64,000 nt of DNA, from the NCBI GenBank assembly GCA_933207985.1, contig OW240916.1, positions 312,823,682-312,887,681 of the forward strand, written 5' to 3'. The first letter of the stretch is position 1. Each line of letters opens with the position of its first letter. Shown here in pieces: positions 35,150-48,513 of the stretch. Made by a program: the position numbers and the translations under genes. Origin of the DNA: Pelobates cultripes. Lineage: Eukaryota; Chordata; Amphibia; Anura; Pelobatidae. The notes beneath the pieces were generated by a model, which saw nothing but the letters and a program-made list of their open reading frames with translations, was not told where the DNA came from and did no database searches.

Positions 35150-38100
35150 TGCAATGAATAAACAAGCAAAACTCAGGAAACATGTTGTTTGCAAACATTG
35201 TGCCATGTTGTGAAAAAGTGTTTTTGGCGCCGACTGATGACATAATAGAATAAAATTTACATAACACAATATTCCAAGATAAGTAAGCAATGACATAAAG
35301 AGAGCACACTGTAACCAGAAAGCAAATCGACCTTGGCCGTACACAAAAAACTACAAGAGCATCCACAAGATGCATAAAAACTATTTTAAAAAGTGTAAAA
35401 TATAGATGTGGATTCATATTACATCATTCTACAGATTGTGCAATAGTATCCATCTCATGTAAGACTCCACGATCTCACTCAAAGAATCTGACTTTTTTTG
35501 CACCTTGTTTTTTTTGCTCCCACTAACTTTAAGGGTAATCCAGACATGGACCCCTCTCTCACGGTGCCTAGAGAGGTATGGGCTATACCTTACTGACAAT
35601 GCCTAACATGGCTTAAGCGATTGTATGTAGTTGCTGTCCTCTCGTATGTAGTTACCTCTCGTGCAGAGAGAGCCAGCCTGCATTTTGGATCTGGACCGCC
35701 AATTTGGGTGGGATCAGTCTGATATGCAAATGGTTCTGGTACTTTTTGTAATGGCACAAGATCGGCTAAAACCAGCTTGAGATCTGAGTGGGGACCAAAC
35801 GAAGGGTAGGCTAATTGAGCTGTTTTCCGTTTTCAGTACTCTTTTGCACCTTGTTTTTTTTTAGGCATCTGGTGTCGATATGTCATATATACATGGTCAG
35901 AAATATCCAATTTGTGTGTAACCTAATTGCCAAATCCTTTAGGCCAATGACGATTCAGTAACTCAGAAGGGCTTTTTATGATTTAGCATCGCAGAATCCT
36001 GCTGTAGCCAAATGCTGAGCCATCACTGGGGAGACACATTACAGGATTCACCATCAGTTTATGCAATAACGAGTTTTAAGAGGCTGTTCTCAAATACAGA
36101 GTACAATATTATTTGGGCTTTGCCTCTGGGGAGACGCCACAGGTTTGTTGCCATACTGCCTTTGTATTATATTCTTTTAAAATGGATTTATTTTATGTTG
36201 GTGGGCACCCACCCGTTTCTTCATGCATTCAGTGTACATATAACTGCATTTGCCTATGCCAGCTGACTAAGGTATTTCATTGGCTAAATTTAAATCAGAG
36301 TGAAGTGTCAGTCTACAAATAAAATATTGCTGAAGTAGACAGTTTTCTGAACTGCTAATTACTGCCCATGACAATCTATCCTACATTAGCAGGATATACT
36401 TTTAAGATGAGTGAAGAATGTGCCAACTTTAGCTGTGATAAATTAGTGCAATGAAATATCAGACAATTTTGATTTCACAGGCAATCATAATGCATGCATA
36501 TACGCAATTGTAAATAGTTTTACTTTCCCGAATAAATCAATTAAAGAGAATAAACTATACGTTGGATTTTGACCCTAGCACATGAATAGACGTGATTTTT
36601 TTTTTTTTTTTGAGAAATATCCAGTGATCTCTGGTAAAACACAAGGTGCTGCACAGGGGAAAATACAGATACAATTCTCATCAGGAACAAAGACCACCCT
36701 GGATCATAGCTGAATTACCCATAAAGCAGCGTAGGCTAGCCCCTAGGGCCCAGACTCCGACAAGAGCACATTGGATTCTTCACTGCCACTTAAAGCAATG
36801 GCTCTGTCTGTTATAGGGTCTCCCTGAGTTGGTCAAAAGACCTCCTTGCTCAGTCCTGTACGCCCTTAGTACATTGAGGGAGTGTTGTGGTCTGCACATC
36901 TATAGGGTGCAGATCACTTTGAGAACTTCCTTATGGTTCCTGCCACTTTTCAATTATTTAAGGAACCACAGTCAACACTCCCGAGTCATTTAATGAGTGC
37001 TTGGACTGTGAGAGAGCTCTTACAAGTGGTCTGCACCTAATAGATCAATAGACAGACCAAGATGCTCACCCCTCCGGACCACCAGGGAATGTTCTCTACT
37101 GGACCACTTGGGTGTTTATATCCCTTCTGTCAAAAGATAAGGGGGGAAATTAATGAACATATACAATGAACACACACAGCATAGACAACACTTAGCCATC
37201 CCTCCACAATTAAAACTGAGCCACAACACTCAGCCACACACACACAGAGTCCAGCATTCTAGCAATTTGGCATCCTGCAAAGCGACCTGGGCAATTTTAA
37301 TCTGGCTCTGCAAAATATTAACCCATTCATGATGAAACATTACGATTGGCAAAACAAAGTATCTTGCTCACACCGTCCCATGGTGGGAATTATATAGCTG
37401 GTACCTCTTCCTTTTACATACCTACCAACAGGGATTTAAATTTCATATCCTATGCTACTGGCCAGGTCTTAAAAGTTACTCACCAATGCAAGACTACAAT
37501 GTCCATGATATAGTGAGCAGGGCTACATTGGTTGGCAGGATAATAGAACAGACAGAGACAGCATGTAGAAGCTATTCTGTCTTTATTATATAAAGACATT
37601 TGATTGATGCCTGTGAGGATATCATAGCATTAACTGGTTTAACGTGTGGCTAATCTTACAAAGTATCATTTGGTCTGTAGCAGAATATCACAGTCTTTTA
37701 TGTTACTATTAGATTTGTTATTTAGAGACAAATTACATTACGGAGGAAGAAAAGGAAAAAATAGTGTAATTATATGAAATTAGCCTTTTCCTTATTTACT
37801 TACTCCCTAAATATTGTATCCTGTTGTTTAACTGTAAATATATTTTTCAGTCAGGAATAAACAAAATAATTGCAACTGCATTCAGCTCTGGTGCAAAACA
37901 CAGTGACGTGCAATTTAAAGAAACAGATAGCAAACGCAGGAAATCGGTTAGAAGTATAAGAAGTACTTCTTTATCTACTGTTCAGCCCTGACATCACATC
38001 AAATATGGCAAAAGAGCATATTTAAGGAAAGAATTATTATTATTAATTTTATTAAGACCATTACTTTACCAATATTTTGAATGGAAACTACATAGATTCT

Positions 38101-40020
38101 GAGGTTTCTGCAGTACACTATGTACTATATGATATGAAATATCTAACTTAACAATAATTCATTAAAAATATATCTCAATAATTCTAAATCGCAACACGTC
38201 TCGTCTAACCTCTACTGTTACCTCCCATAACTCCTGCTATGACCAATAATGGAACGTTAGAACAGAGTTAAACAAGCTGTATACTCAATCTACGATCACT
38301 GTAAACCGCACATCTGCCTGAGAATGGTAGTATTTACAGTCCACCTTAGCCTTAACTGAACCAATGAAACCGAGCTTAAAACAAGCATTGCACATGGATT
38401 TCAAAGTTAACTTTTACAATGTTACACAATTACACCCCATTCCGATGTTGGCATTTGAAAGCCACAGAATTCTTACAAAGGCCACACCTGGGGTAATGGA
38501 TCAATTTGCAGTCAGTAATGTAGAGATGCACTAAAAGTAGTGACTGGCTCAATCCCTAGGTGTCCCAGATTTATCAGGATCCTCAATGCCAGACCCCAAG
38601 TACATGTTTTGTCCTTGAGGTCTGGCATTGCTCACTCGTGTCCCACGTCTGGGCACACGAACATGAGCTCATCAATAAATGCACGGACAAAGATCTAGAA
38701 TAATACAGGATATGTTTCCTGTATAGATTGCATCAGCAGCTCTCTGCGCATGGGAAACTCTTGGTGGTCAGCAGAGGAGCCTGGTACATACTCTATATTC
38801 TAACAGTAATATACCTGTTCCAATTAGTATATTCCATGTTTTCTTGTGTTGTTTAGTGTTACTTGATTCCATGTCTATTATATGTTCAATACAACAAGGT
38901 ATTAGAATGCACAAGGTTCTAGCGTGTGCTAAGAATATCCACTTGAGTTTAAGCCCTGGCTCTTCTGCAGAGCAGCACTGTTAGCGGACAGTAGAAATAG
39001 CAATAGGTATTAAAAATCAAAAAGGCCCTTTAGGAAAAGAAAGGTCAGTCCATTATCCTTCCTGCAAGATAGGCAGGCAGCAAGACTAAAAACCGTCTAA
39101 AACCGTAGAAAGGACAGATTTCTTTCACTCCGCTGAGTATTTAAGTTCTTTGCTGATATTGTTTCAGGGTAGAATCAGACAAAAAAAAAAAAAAAAGCAC
39201 CCGACAGCTGCATTTCCTGGACTGATGGATTGTGTAACTTGTGTGAAAAGTAACGCGATTTATCAATTTTTAATTTGTTGGGGTTTTTATGCTGCAATTT
39301 CAGCCACCAAAAGAATTTTGCTATCAGAATAAAGGAGATTATATCAGGCCTCGAGATTCCTTTTAAAGACACATGAACTCACAGTGGGTATTTTTTTCCT
39401 GACGTGTTAAATCGTGCGATTTTGACCAAATAAGGAAAAACAAAAAGAAAAAAAAATGTGGGGAGGGGTCTATGATGTACAGTTGGCAAACTCGCACAAT
39501 CTATGCATAAAGAGCAGATTTGTGTTGATCTACCCATTAACCTGCTGACTAGGAAAACATTGCTTCTCAAAAATGGATTCGCCACATTCCTTGTGTAAAC
39601 AGAGTGATATCCATTTAGCCGTGTTGTCAGACCGCTTTGGCTGAGTACGCAATCCAGAAGTCTCACTTCATCACAGAAGGTGGCTCTGGAGCAGTAGTTC
39701 TCAAAGAAGCAGAAAAGAATCATTGTATTCGGTCTTTTTTTTTTTCTTTCACAATTAAAATAAATTACACATAAGAGGAACAACTAACTAAATCATCTAG
39801 GTCTGTTTTAGCTACGCAGAACCTCAGGTTGAAGAATACTCAGTTTTAAAGTCATCCTAAAATGCGTCAAATAAAACTTCTGCTAAAATACCAAACACGG
39901 TTAAAGTCCAAATATTGCAAAATAACTAAATACAACTTAATCAGAGCAGCAATGTGCATCAAATAACATGAAAATACACAACAGGACTTCTTTGAATATA
40001 AGCATTACATCCATTGGCTA
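35150..40020. other. Long AT-rich stretch, no gene recognised
   Basis: No exon or complete element seen. 36700-37330 has balanced composition and hAT-like looking ends (CATAGCTGAATTACCC; inverted CAGAGCCAGATTAAAATTGC near 37315) but no matching duplication. A short inverted repeat (CAATGCCAGACC with GGTCTGGCATTG) lies at about 38585-38632. Poly-A and poly-T runs are at 36598-36611 and 39181-39196. Confidence 0.45.
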
Positions 40021-40090
40021 AAAGGGCACTGAAAGCACTATAAGTACAGCAGTTCATTGTAGTAGTTATGGTGTGGCCCACATTTTTTTG
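40021..40090. mobile_element. Fragment of a second MITE family
   Basis: AAAGGGCACTGAAAGCACTA with the hairpin-like pair AGCAGTTCATTGTAGTAGTTATGGTG. Related ends are seen near 55073 and 56217. No complete copy in the window. Confidence 0.45.
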
Positions 40091-40404
40091 TTTTATCTCT
40101 CAAATCATTTGAGCAGTTTGTAAGAAAATGTTGCTAACGCTGCTGAGTCCCAGTGGTCGATACATCAGAGTCCGGTACATTCCTTATTTCTCCACCTAAC
40201 TGAATTGCCCGACACAGATACTGCAAACCACTAGGGCGTTCTGCGGTGTCTTAGGAGGCCAGTCCAATCCTGAAATAATGTGGCAGTTTACATATTCTTT
40301 ATACTTCAGTGTTTTATCAACGTGAGCAGAAGAACATTAGCACTGCCTCCATCAGACTGGAGAGAATACAAATAAGTAATTAGAGTGCAAGGTACATCAA
40401 ATCT

Positions 40405-40458
40405 AAGTTCTGCGGAATAAGCGGGCGCTATATAAATACCAATAATAATAATAATAAT
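40405..40458 (+). repeat. L2-type tail with (AAT)n
   Basis: TTCTGCGGAATAAGCGGGCG followed by CTATATAAATACCAATAATA and AAT repeats. Same tail as at 23380-23425, truncated just upstream. Plus orientation. Confidence 0.65.
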
Positions 40459-43400
40459 GGGGAAGATGGAAGACACCTCTCACAACTTTTAGCAATAATA
40501 GTATATGAATTATGCCTGAAAGGTGCCTCCAAGCATGTGGAAGTATAACAGTATGGTGTTTAAAATTCTCCAAATTAAATGTAGAAAACTAAAAATGAAA
40601 TGTAGAAATCCAAGTTTTTATCCTACAACTGGGTGCCTCCATCTTAGCTTGCGGTCAGTCACTGTTATAAGCTCTGTCCTTTGTACTTAGTCAGCATAGA
40701 GAAAGCACAAAGAGGGTATGGAATTAAACAATGTTTTTATGTATTCATTTGCCGTTTTTGCTCTGGTTGTACCTAGACTGAACTGAATGTAAAAAATCTA
40801 CAATTGGAATTCCCTCATCTGATACCTAATTACCCATGTTGATACCCCATAAAAAGTGATGATTTAATAAGATGAAATACTCAATACAAGGTTGAAAATG
40901 ACCATATAACTAAGGACAAAATATACATACATATAATAAAAAAATAAAAAAAAGTCACTCCCAAATCAAAAATCAACGAGATGTGTTTGAGTTTGTGAGC
41001 AAGCTATGACCCCCTCCCCCAAATCTTTAATATAAATTACAATATCAAAAAAAAAAAAAAACACTGATTCAATGGTGTGATTTTCAGAGAAGTGAAGGGC
41101 CTCCTTAAAGCATGGACTGGCATTAGCCCCAGCAGACATATCGGTTTCCCACACAGCTAAATGCCAGCAATGCAGCTTAGCCATTAGGTTTTGCATTAAT
41201 TTGCAAGCCTATGCGTACACAGGATAGGGAGGGATGTTGTTTAAAAAAGTGACATGTGTCTGCCTTCCCAAATCTTGAATATTTTGCACTTAGTCATATT
41301 ATCCAGGAGTATATATTACATTTATGCAGCATTTTCTCTATAGCTGCTAAAATAACTCAGCGATCCTTCTTCTACACGCTTACTGAAACACTAATTGTCA
41401 ACTGTCAAGACGGCTCAACAAACCTATGAGTTATTTTATAAAAATATCGTTAAGTAGACTGGGAATTGAAACCATTACCCCCTAACTAGTGAGTAGTGAG
41501 TCTTAAAAGTATAAAATTATATTTTCTTTACTTCCAGACAGAATAAACGCCCTTAAAGGGATCTTAAGCCAACAACACAACTCCTTTAAAAATGGAATGA
41601 ATTGTCTAGGGAAAGCATCTAATTAAGTCAGAAGTGTGGATTTTGACACTTTTATAAGAGTGTAAAAAAATCAGTTAATAACGACAACCACGTAAATCTG
41701 TCCAGGATTTTTAAGACTTTTGGTTTGCCAAACAAATTATTGGATTTCTCCAAATCATGTCATAATAATTGTCTACATATAATGAGGATTTAAAAAAAAA
41801 AAAAAAAATTGCTTACAACATTCTACAAGACAGACATATGCTAATATTTTGACCCCTGCTGTTGACATAGTTGTAAAATCATAACTCATAAGTCCAAGTA
41901 AACTGGAAAAATTACAAGAGGACTGGAGGCCATCCAAATGCTTCCCACGGGTAATAAATAGTGGAACTGTAGCATACATTAGGATTTTAAACAAGACTCT
42001 CTGACAGCAGCAGATCTACAGGTTCCATAAAAAATATAATAAACATAAGCAACGTAACTTCTCCTGACATGACACTATATTCCGGGAACAGAAGATAAAA
42101 GAGATGGAACACAAGAGGACGTTGGGGGCCATAATCGGTTAGCAGGGTTCAATTTGCTCTGCACATTGTATAATGCCATGTGCAAATAGAAGATACCTGT
42201 CAAACTATAGCCCCGGGGTACAGTGAAGTACCAGAGGCTGATTTGAAGGGCCAATGCGCCACATGAAGCCATTTTTGTGACAGTGACTAATGCGACGAAA
42301 AGCCTGCTGGTTTTTAATAAAACAAAACAAAACTCACTCCTTGGGCATTTGTGGTTGTGTATCTAACAGCAAGGCAATAATGTAATCATGAGAAATTACA
42401 TTTCACTAAGCACTTATAGACTGCCCTGCTAAGTGGATCCATACAGATAAAAATTAATAAAATTACAGTTTGCTACTTGTAACTCTAGATGTTTAACCAC
42501 AGAGCATAGACTTCTGCGAGTGGATCCGGATTTGACAAAATAATGGAAGAGCATTGTGTTTTAAACGGTAAAAGTGGATGAGAAAGCAGTATAAGCAAAA
42601 ATGTCAAAAAGAACATGAAACTAGTGACATGAGTTTAATGCTTTGTTTTATGAACTCGATTATAAAACACAGCACTAAAAGTTAAGTCAAGTTTTACTGC
42701 AAGCCAAAACAAAAATGAATGACTTTGCTTTAGAAGATTAAAAAAAACAAAAAACCTGAATAGGTATATTGATCACTGGCAACTAGAATTACGACTTGTT
42801 TGGACATCTTCACACTTGTGGGTCGTGAATCATATTGTGAAGCACAGTTCTTTTCTCCAAGGAGACATTAGTCCTATCTGATAAATATAGGCATTATATA
42901 GACATTTTAACATTCTCGCCAACCATCAAGTATCCAGTTACGTCGATTCAACAACAAATAAAAAAACAAAAACAAAAAAAAACTAAATCTGTGGAGGAAT
43001 TCAAATATTGCGCTTGCAGTCATCGAATAATGAAAATTGTTCACCGTGGCAGTTCGAATAATATCTAATTTCTGCAAAATTATTTACTAAAAAATAAACA
43101 TTTTTTGCCTATTGTCAATAGGCAAGCAATCAAGAACACTGCTGTATGTGATTTTTGGCATGTAAGAGCCTTGGGTAGTTTTTGGGAAAATGCCCAAATC
43201 GAGTATGGAACTTCATGCAAGGGTTACCTGCAACATTTGGATTTGAAATACCATAGAGCAGCAATTTACATGTTCTGCTCATCAATATGCATAGGTGATA
43301 TATGTCCAGGAAATCTTGTCAATCTGTCATTTGAGAAAGTACATGAGCTCTGATTCAGAAGTCCTGTTCCAGATAGAATAATTGACAGCAAAAAATGATC

Positions 43401-44640
43401 ACGTTATTCTTTTCTTAACTTTTTCAGCAAACTCAAGCAGGCAGATGTAAATGGCAATGACAGAAAGAAAAATGGCTTATTTTCTTTCTCTCTCTCAATC
43501 CGGTTTTCTTCTCTTCTATTTTTTCCTAAAATGCTTAAGACTAAGCGGGGACTACTAAGGCAAGCGCCACTTCCTTTGTCAAGTTTAAACTTCCCAGCAT
43601 ATTTAACTTTCCATCCCCTCCCTCTGCTCCAATCTCGTGAGGCTTGTGGGTCCTCTACTGTTCCAGCTTGCAAAGCAGTTAGTGGGCATGCACGAGATGC
43701 AAATGTAATGTGTGTTTGGTGGAGTAGAAGAAGGTAGTTAGAAAACCACACTGCCAGGCTAGTGAAGATGGCTCTGGATACGAAGAAGTTGTGGCCCCAA
43801 AAATGAAGAACTTTATCAGGGTAAAAAGGGGACAAATGACTTTTAAAACCAAAAACAGACTAAAGGGACAGGTAGAGAAAAAGAAAAAAAAGAGTTGGGG
43901 GCTAATAAAAAAAACAAACAAATGAACATATGCCAATGACAGAGCCGCCTTAGTGTTGGATTTACCATTGCAGCCATATCCCACAGTTCCTTGGTCTTCT
44001 ATCTTTATATAGAGAATTCCAAAATATGACCCAACACAAGCACAATGCCCTTAATCCTATAAATGGACATATAGTCAGAAATACCTTAAAATAAAATAAG
44101 AACAAATACATGGGTTCTCAGTTTACTTTCATTTATTGTTTTTCTATTTGTGGTAAAAGCTATAATAATGATATAAATAACAAAGGAAGTTCATATATTT
44201 GTGAAATCAATAGTTCATTTTAAATGTTAAAGTGCAATTTAGATGCAGGCATTTAATAAAAGACATCTGCTATATATTATGTTGATTTTCCAGTTTATTG
44301 GACATTCCTCCGTGTGCTTGTAACCTTTCACTGGCCTACCATGGCATAGTAAAACTACTGGCTGATTACTGATTACTTTTAATAGCACAATGCCAGGATA
44401 CATCAATTTGTATTGTATAATCTATCAAGGGATTCATTAGCAACAGGACAACGTATTTTATGCAAGTACAGATCACATCTTATCTCTAGTAAAATACTGA
44501 ATCCCCATAATTCTGGAAATTCAGATATTAACTAGAGGTACATTCTGAGAAAACCAGAGGCAGACAAATTATGTACGGGCAGATCTGGGTTTAATTGTCG
44601 CAATAAAAACTCCATAATGGTAAGGACTGTATAATCAGAA
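40459..44640. other. AT-rich sequence, no gene recognised
   Basis: No element or exon recognised over about 4.2 kb apart from short fragments (TTAA with AGGGATCTTAAG near 41555). A-rich runs occur at 41047-41061, 41791-41808 and 42959-42980. The 143-codon minus-strand frame at 43404-43835 and its neighbour have no recognisable domain and low-complexity Phe/Ser/Leu content; I do not call them genes. Confidence 0.45.
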
Positions 44641-44765
44641 TGTGATGATTGATATTGGCTGATTAGAACAGTGGTAACGTCACTCCCTGGGAAAACCAGC
44701 TTCGAATCCTGGTCAGACCACCTCACCACTAACTGTCCTTGGGCAAGAAACCTTACAACATATAT
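44641..44765 (+). repeat. MIR/CORE-SINE-like element
   Basis: A tRNA-like head with an A-box-like segment (GATTAGAACAGTGGTAACG, 44661-44679) and a B box (GCTTCGAATCCTGG, 44699-44712) is followed by CTCACCACTAACTGTCCTTG and GGGCAAGAAACCTTA. The CCTTGGGCAAG motif after a tRNA head is the mark of CORE-SINEs such as MIR. Only head and core are visible; the tail is lost. Confidence 0.65.
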
Positions 44766-45796
44766 CTACCTATAGAAATAGAGAGGAATTCAGATACAGT
44801 TTGAAATTAATTTAAAGTTTAATTCTCTTTGAATTCCTGACAATTCACACCTTAATGAATAACAGTGTTTGTTACTGGCTGTGCATGCTTGGAAAAAGTT
44901 TGAAAATAACTGTACAAAACCAACAGTGCGGTACATTAATAATAATGAAACAGTAACAAGTTAAATATCGTTTAATGGTAAAGAAATCTAGTATCCCGAA
45001 TGTACATAGGGGGAACTGCCAATTCCCAGGATTTCTAATATTACAAGAAACAAGGCGCCCAGATCCAAGCCCTCATAAGAACCACATATAGGGGAGGGAT
45101 AGATATTGCCACTTTTCTTAAAAAAATAAAATAACGGCCAAGCTAATTCGCATAATCCATTATATATAGGTGACATCTCACTGAAGTGGTCTAGATACGC
45201 TTTCCCTGCCCCCTTTAGTCCTGCAATGTAAAACACTGCGGCTTCACAATAAATAAATGCAGGTAAGTGAATAAAGGGTTATTTAACTCTTATCAACGCT
45301 AGGAGGGGGATGTGGAGGCTGAAGAACACGTCGGTGTTAGAAATACATCTTTGTATTCCTAACACTAAAGGGTTCCTTTAAAATACATTCGGAAGAGGGT
45401 AATTACCTAAGTTACTAAAAAACTGTTTACAGTTTGTTTTGCTGTAAGTTGGGTTGTACTGCAGTTTGATTAGATTGGACAAAGGAACCTGATCTCCTGA
45501 ATGCTCATTCAATGGACTCAGGGGTATTTTAGAAGTGTGCCCTGAGTGATGGACAGAAAGATAAATGAGGGAAGCTGGAGGAGATGTAGCAACATATTCC
45601 ACACTATCAGAAAGTGTCGGACTGTGCTGCCAGTGCCATTCGCAGTAGTCAGCCACAGAGGAGAGCCAGCCACCATTATACTGGTCCTGCCATCTGACCT
45701 TAATTGCAGATACTTGAACTTTTCTGCTGCAAGGGAACTAAGGAACAGCGCACAGAGAAACACAAAGAAATTTAAGTTTTACATTTTACAAGGCTA
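44766..45796. other. Unique sequence with a MITE end
   Basis: A MITE right end stands at about 45330-45381 (GTTAGAAATACATCTTTGTA hairpin, then AACACTAAAGGGTTCCTTTA). Frames of 80-100 codons on both strands at 45378-45854 have no recognised domain. Confidence 0.45.
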
Positions 45797-47070
45797 CAGT
45801 ATCCCAATATCGGTTGGCCCTACACTAATTTTAACATGGAAAATAACAAGTTAACTGCAATACTTACTGCTTAAACGGCTTCCAGAGACTCTGCTCAATT
45901 TGTGCTTTCATGTGGTTACCACCAGGGACATATCTTACATGAGACAAACAAGGCATCTGCCTTGGGCAGCACTGTGCAGGGGGAGGCAAAAAAAAAAAAA
46001 AGCTGCCACCAAACGCCCAGGCAGATCCCTTGTTTGCCTTGTGTCCTGAGGGGTTCAAGAGCTTGCCGGCTGGCCACTTTTGAGCCCCCCACCCCGAGGC
46101 AGGAAGCGAGGGAGCATGCTCTTCCTGCTCAGCTCCCTCGGGCACCGTTTAATGAAGCCGGGAGCCGGAATATGACGTCACTACAGCTCCTGGCATCACT
46201 AAGCGAGGGAGCTGAGCAGGGAGATTAAAGCTCCCTTGTCGCCTACTAAGCCTGTCCGCCCCCTGCCTGCCCGACCAGCAGCCCCACTGGACCGCAGGTA
46301 AGCAATCCACTCCAGCTTTCCCAGGGAGGCTGGGTGGATTTAAATTAAAATTAAATAAAAAATAATTTGTGAGTGTTGGTGGAAATGTTTGTGTGTGTCT
46401 GTAAGTGTGTCAGTCAGTGAGTGTGTATGTGTCGGTCAGTGAGTGCATGCGTCTGTCAGTGAGAGTGTGTGTCAGTGAGTGTCCGAGTAATAGTGTGTGT
46501 GTGTCTATCGGTGTGTCAAATCAGTGAGTGTGTGTGTATTTCATTGTTTGTCAGTGTTTATGAGAGTGTGTATCTGTCAGTGAGTGTGTGCATCTGTCAG
46601 CGAGTGTGTGCATTTGTCAGTGAGTGAGCGTCTGTCAGTCAAAGTGCGGCCTTGACAGGAAGGGGTGGGGAAAATTTAAATTGGGGGTTGGGGGGGGGAG
46701 GGGGTGCCTGAGTACCGTCCTGCATAGGGCAGCTCAAATCCTAAATACATCAGTGGTTACCACCACTATAGTGGATGGGTGGGTTGCACCATATAGTGTA
46801 ACTGAATCTCCATATTTATTTGCTAAATTAGGTGATTTTAAGTAGTCACAGGAAAGCGTACGTTAAGGAAAGTCTCTGAAGCAGTTTAAGCAGTAAGTAT
46901 TGCTGTTAGTATGTTTATCTCCCATGTTGGAATTAGTGTAGGACCCACTGATATTGGGGTTCTGTGACATAGTGGTGGGCTAACACAATATGGCCATATG
47001 GTGGAACTGAATCCCCATATGTGCTTGCTAAGACAGGTGATTTTAAATAGCCTTAACAAACGTAAAACTA
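45797..47070. repeat. Complex inverted and direct repeat of unknown family
   Basis: About 45800-45896 recurs in inverse orientation at about 46871-46962 (TTTAAGCAGTAAGTATTGC; AATTAGTGTAGG; GATATTGGG). In addition, about 46790-46850 recurs directly at 46993-47050 (AACTGAATCNCCATAT; AGGTGATTTTAA). The left copy contains a nested hAT right next to it. The arrangement suggests a foldback transposon or a piece of a larger repeat; I do not recognise it. Confidence 0.6.
45923..46755. mobile_element. Short non-autonomous hAT-type element with 8-bp duplication
   Basis: The element is framed by identical octamers GTTACCAC (45915-45922 and 46756-46763). Left end CAGGGACATATCTTACATGA; inverted right end CACTGATGTATTTAGGATTT, an imperfect match typical of hAT. 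The 833-bp body has a poly-A run, a GC-rich part and a TG-rich tandem tract (46370-46640, GTCAGTGAGTGTGTG-like). No transposase; the overlapping frames at 45864-46228 do not resemble a known protein. Confidence 0.75.
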
Positions 47071-47481
47071 TTTTTTTTGTGCACTGTTGCTTAATCTGTA
47101 CTTTGTACAGAATTCGCAAGTGCCACCCTCTGTACTTATTCAAACCAATCCACCCCCGAAAAAACTTCAACAAAAAATTTGATATTGTAAATATGATAAA
47201 CATGTTACATATGTATGTATCTGATAGTATGTATATGTGTTTGCAGTCATGTTTATGTGCAGTTGTGTGTGTGTGCTCTATGTGTATCAGTGTTGCCAGT
47301 CAGAGCTAGAAACAGAGCCTCATTATTAATTTCAAATGAAAAAAATATATACTTTATATTACTGATAATGCTTTAGTTTGGGTATAATGTAGTATTACAA
47401 TATTTGTTTCTGATAGTATCCATTTTGCACCACAGTTAGAGATCCTTTACAGACAGGCAGCAGCATACTCTTAACCATACA
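47071..47481. other. Unique AT-rich sequence
   Basis: TG-rich run near 47200-47290; otherwise no recognisable feature. Confidence 0.4.
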
Positions 47482-47755
47482 CCACTGCATTCATGCACAC
47501 AGACACACCACACAAGTGCCCCTGCATTCATGCACACAAACTGAACAAATATACCCCTGCATTCATTCACACAAACTATATAAATATACCTCTGCATTCA
47601 TTCATACAAACTATACAAATATACCTCTGCATTCATGCACACAGACACATCACACAACTATACCTCTGCATTCATTCACACAGACACATCACACAAATGC
47701 CCCTGCATTCATGCACACAAACTGAACAAATATACCCCTGCATTCATGCAGCCTT
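47482..47755. repeat. Minisatellite, 35-39 bp unit, about seven copies
   Basis: Units start CCYCTGCATTCATNCACACA and end either AACTRWACAAATATA or GACACATCACACAA. Two unit types alternate, with 35 and 37-39 bp lengths. Since the common unit length is not a multiple of three, long frames in two phases (His/Ile/Thr-rich) are repeat artefacts. Confidence 0.85.
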
Positions 47756-48080
47756 ATATATAATACACCTAAACAGTCACACATACTGGAGTGCAATGCA
47801 CTTCAGCATTCACCCACAGTGACACGATACAATTCCAGTTTCATTCCACACACTACACGCTGTGCTGAGATCATGGATTGAAACAAAAAACAACAAATAA
47901 AACAAAAGAATAACATCCATATATGTATTTAGTATCACGGTCTTTAAATCTGTACTAATGACTCTTATTTTAAATACTGGGCATTATAAATATTTTACAT
48001 ATGAATTAATGTTTCTGATCACAGACCCACCTTTAACTTCATTCCCATTCCCCACTTTTCTCCAATAACTCCATTTAACA
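47756..48080. other. Unique AT-rich sequence
   Basis: No recognisable feature. Confidence 0.4.
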
Positions 48081-48513
48081 TTAAAGGACCACTCTAGGCA
48101 CCCAGACCACTTCAGCTTAATGAAGTGGTCTGGGTGCCAGGTCCAGCTAGGGTTAACCCATTTTTTTATAAACATAGCAGTTTCAGAGTTTTAATCCAGC
48201 CCTCAAATCCTTTAGTGGCTGTCTCATTGACAGCCGCTAGAGGCACTTGTGTGATTCTCACTGTGAAAATCACAGTGAGAACACGCAAGCGTCCTACGAG
48301 ACCGGCTGAATGCGCGCGCAGCTCTTGCCGCGCGTGCGCATTCAGCCGAAAGGGAGGAGAGGAGGAGGATCGGAGAGCAACCCGCCCGGCACTGGAGAAA
48401 GGTACGTTTTAACCCCTTTCCTCTCCCCAGAGCCCGGCGGGTGGGGGCACCCTCAGGGCACTGTAGTGCTAGGAAAAGGAGTATGTTTTCCTGGCACTAT
48501 AGTGGTCCTTTAA
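48081..48513. mobile_element. TTAA MITE, family of 48-56 kb, complete copy 1
   Basis: TTAA 48081-48084 and 48510-48513. Left end AGGACCACTCTAGGCACCCA, then a hairpin CCAGACCACTTCAGCTTAAT / GAAGTGGTCTGG; right end TTTTCCTGGCACTATAGTGG TCCT. Interior shows the short palindrome ATTTTCACAGTGAGA-type block and a GC-rich segment with GCGCGC. It has no transposase. Short frames of 60-95 codons inside are not genes. Confidence 0.8.

Noticed and set aside
36700..37330. Another hAT-like element
   Set aside because: Ends look hAT-like but flanking octamers do not match.
43404..43984. Minus-strand frames of 143 and 101 codons as a host gene
   Set aside because: No recognisable domain, low-complexity content, overlapping frames, no splice structure I could support.
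44641..44712. Functional tRNA gene
   Set aside because: No cloverleaf with paired acceptor stem; the CORE-SINE continuation explains the B box.
47493..47822. 109-codon repeat protein
   Set aside because: Product of a 35-39 bp minisatellite; another phase is open as well.
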